Source: Mactra quadrangularis (taxonomy: Eukaryota; Mollusca; Bivalvia; Venerida; Mactridae). From it: a stretch of DNA of 64,000 bases. The stretch covers positions 39,453,108 through 39,517,107 of the forward strand of contig CM046305.1 in NCBI GenBank assembly GCA_025267735.1, read 5' to 3'. The first letter of the stretch is position 1; the number at the start of each line of letters is the position of its first letter. The translations under genes were made by a program, and so were the position numbers. The notes beneath the pieces are model-generated. The model saw only the letters and a list, made by a program, of their open reading frames with translations. It was not told the DNA's origin and did not search any database. This document shows positions 61,216-64,000 of the stretch, piece after piece.

Positions 61216-63280
61216 TAGTCCCCCTATCTGTCTAACTAGGAGAATCAAATATGCCCTTACACAGCTGTTGTTGGCAACCATCACATAATCAAACAATGTA
61301 ATCCAATCATTTGGCTGTACTATAATTGTTTAAAGATATTATTTTACATTATCTTGAATGCAAGCAAAAGTCATGAAATCATAAAATAATATGTTTTTAA
61401 ATTCATGTTTTTTATTGAAATTTAACAAAACTATAAGTAAAATTATTAACATTTATTTATTCATTATTTTACACATTACTTGAAAATGAATGTACTATAT
61501 GTAGAAAAAATATCTGTTTTAAATTGTTTAACTTTAAGATGCTTAGTACTTAAATGAATTCCTTATAGTATTTAAGTAAATATCACTTTAGTCCATAATC
61601 TAATGTGGTCTTGAATGCTTCAGTATAATATGAATCACAACTTTTCACAACCATAAAGAATGTTAATCACAATGGACTTTCCACTGAGGATTCCTGTTAA
61701 AAGAGTAAAAAATAGCATTTATATTAAAGGTTAAATGAAAAGAATATGGAATATAATGTGTATAGCAACTACTGAATAAACTGAGTAAGTCAAGTTATTA
61801 CAAACAACATGTTTATAAATTTACAACTTCTAACTTCACCTGTATACAAAATGTTTATAATGAATAAAAACAATTAAATAAACATTAATTATATACAATA
61901 TGGATGAATCTCACATTTTCTGTCAGTTTATTTGAATTACAGCATAATGATCCTAATCCAAGAAGTTTCTCACAATTCAGATGGCCAGAATTGATGGGCT
62001 GATAAAGTTTTAGAGTTAGACTAGCCATAGTTCAAGGATTAATTTCTTCTCCATAATGTTAAGGATATATACATGTATTTTTTGTTTATTTCATAAATAA
62101 TATTATACACTGATATTGTTATTAATATAATGGTTATAAATAAACATAATAATGACAATGTATGTTTTGTATTTATGAAAATTAAATAGTATGATTACAA
62201 CTCACCTTTCTCTTTGACAGTATGATGATACAGAATGATTGTTGTGATTTAATTTTTACTTTTCCTGCCAGAATGACCTTAAATGAAAAGATAATAAATC
62301 TTGACAGTTTCTCTTGCACAATGTATATCAAATTTGTTTCATAATGAATTAGAAGCAGTAATTATTTAGACCAGCAATCAAGAGCATTTAAAAATCATGG
62401 CTCTTATTAAAAAAAGAACACTTTTCTGATACCAGAGGATAGAAATAACTGACTTTGAGACAAAACATTTGTTAATTCCAATTACTACATGTAGGTACTC
62501 TTTTTCTACACTTTCAGGTATCTATTAAATTTAGACATCACAAAACATAACACAATTGTTAATGACATTTCCACATGAAGCCAGAATGCCTAGTTTAATG
62601 AAATAAAGTAAAATATACTAAAACATTTATTTGAAAAATATAAAAGCAGTTATAAAACTTGACTTACCACCAATTTTGCCAAAACATCACTTTCTTGTGT
62701 CAAAATTGTTAATAAGTAGCACTCCTCACTTTGCTTTGAACTCAAATATTTCTTAGCATAGTATTCAATGTCATAATAATTTAATCAGTACAAAAACTGG
62801 TATTATTTCCATCCCAAATCTTTAAATAAATCCATATTGTTATTTTCATCACAATAAATGTTCCTTCTCTGTTCCACTAAATCAGTTTGAATCATCCGCC
62901 AAATCTGAGTCATCCAGATTGGTTTACAAGTTTACACTTAAAATACCTTCACTTTAGTGAAAGAAAATGCTGACCAGTCCAGTGTTCACCACACGTTTAT
63001 AAACTCAAAACAATTTTTAGACTAGCTTCAGGGACTATGATAGGATCAGAAAAAAACTGTTTCTTAAAGTAAGATTGAAGTCTGTTGTTTGTGTAAAATT
63101 TATTTTTCATGTTTCATCAAAACTTGTTAATTGTTGTGCTATAGTATAGGGTTAAATTTTGTACTGATTGAATATTTACAACCAATTGCACAAATGCACC
63201 TGCCAACTTGTTAATACTTGATAGTTATTATAGAATGTTCATAATAAAAATGCTTTAATCCTGGGCAGAAGAAAATGTTT
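61216..63280. other. Unique AT-rich spacer inside the symmetric repeat complex
   Basis: No motif-bearing frame on either strand. It separates the two CATGGAAAA clusters and could be the interior of a large composite element. Confidence 0.45.
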
Positions 63281-63284
63281 AAGT

Positions 63285-63535
63285 ATTTTCCATGCTTCTT
63301 GAATAATTCTAAGTATTTTCCAGGGTCAGAAAAAATTTAAGTCCCAACTTTCCATGCTTTCTAGTGATTTTTTCGCCGATTTCCAGCCTAACAGCTCTTC
63401 CATGTTTCATGGAGAAAATGCCATGCTACTGTGGAAAAATATTCCAGAGAGCATGGAATATATTCCATTTTTCCATGGAATTCCATGGAAAAAAATGAAA
63501 TATTCCATGGAATTCCATTTTTTTTACTTGATGCC
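63285..63535. repeat. Second CATGGAAAA cluster
   Basis: Repeats of TATTTTCCATGCTT, CCATGGAATTCCATGG and TTCCATGGAATTCCATTTTT, the counterpart of the cluster at 60840-61215. Confidence 0.8.
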
Positions 63536-63899
63536 ATATATCATTGTCAGAGACATCAATATTTTTAGAACATACATCAATATATTCAGTTAGTGGTGTT
63601 GCTGATTACAAAGATGGTTTGCATTAAACATAATCGGCCTGGTCAGCTGGTGAAATATAATGTCTTGAACAATTTTTGTCAATTTTAATATATTAGTACA
63701 AATTAACCTGAATTAATTTTTGTCCTAATTAGGGCATGTTTGCTTAAATGCCAAAATGGCTCACAATAAAAACTCAAGCATCTTTCAATGTTGACAGTAT
63801 ATAACATCAGGTCTTATAGGGTACATGTATTATCTGATGAAAAAATGATGGTTTATATGAAAATCTTTCTTTATGAAATGGCTTGAAAAATAACTAAGT

Positions 63900-64000
63900 C
63901 AGAAATTCCGCCTAAATTTAGTTTTCCGCTTAAAATAGCTTTCCTTGAATGACTAAGTCAGAAAATCCGCCTAAGAAATCAGACTAAGTTGAATTTTCCG
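63900..64000. repeat. CCGCCTAA repeats at the window edge
   Basis: TTCCGCCTAAATTTAG, TTTTCCGCTTAAAATAG and AATCCGCCTAAGAAATCAGA, matching in kind the AGGCGG cluster at 60238-60660. It is cut by the window end. Confidence 0.7.

Noticed and set aside
60846..61296. Two minus-strand frames with FPWFSSLAWQIF-type repeats
   Set aside because: Encoded by the CATGGAAAA and 32-bp tandem repeats.

Overview
The window looks like intron-rich, AT-rich mollusc nuclear DNA, most likely from a bivalve. The evidence is GT-AG exons, tRNA-derived SINEs, non-LTR retrotransposon fossils, and families of hairpin-ended elements that carry internal tandem repeats of about 100-180 bp, like those known from bivalves. 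Species assignment is inference. There is no prokaryotic signal.

One very large plus-strand gene fills positions 1 to about 46140. Seventeen exons can be joined with matching phases into one open frame of 1258 codons plus stop (355-46138); the 5' end lies upstream of the window. In order it encodes: the C-terminal half of a CARD (355-742), a death domain (1584-1871), a 31-nt microexon (7241-7271), a Ser/Pro/Asn-rich linker ending in a kinase glycine loop (11188-11792), an IRAK/Pelle/RIPK-like kinase domain over six more exons (13310-23333), a Cys/His-rich RING-like module over two exons (27705-28428), a caspase-like (C14/CD-clan) fold with a YSGH...LDCCNA dyad over two exons (34814-42681), and a C-terminal region of unknown family over three exons (44113-46138). 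Two death-fold adaptor domains, a kinase, a zinc module and a caspase-like protease on one chain is the most striking thing here. It suggests a self-contained innate-immunity or cell-death signalling protein that could sense, phosphorylate and cleave.

The introns are crowded with repeats. Intron 2 holds a 3.5-kb TTAA-flanked element with a nested MITE, plus a second TIR element. Intron 3 holds a 2.3-kb TIR element. Intron 4 begins with about 20 copies of a 35-bp minisatellite grown out of the exon 4 splice donor. Introns 5, 7, 10, 12 and 13 hold hairpin-bounded tandem-repeat elements, all in the gene's sense orientation, with SINEs nested in or beside them.

From 46.2 to 64 kb I see no confident host gene. 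There is one SINE with a clean target-site duplication, a plus-strand RT fossil with an inverted internal segment (50.1-52.2 kb), a minus-strand PHD-finger/endonuclease retroelement fossil (52.2-53.7 kb), an RT 3' remnant (55.5-55.7 kb), two mariner-type MITEs, small minisatellites, and from 60.2 kb a palindrome-rich, roughly mirror-symmetric repeat complex that runs to the window edge.
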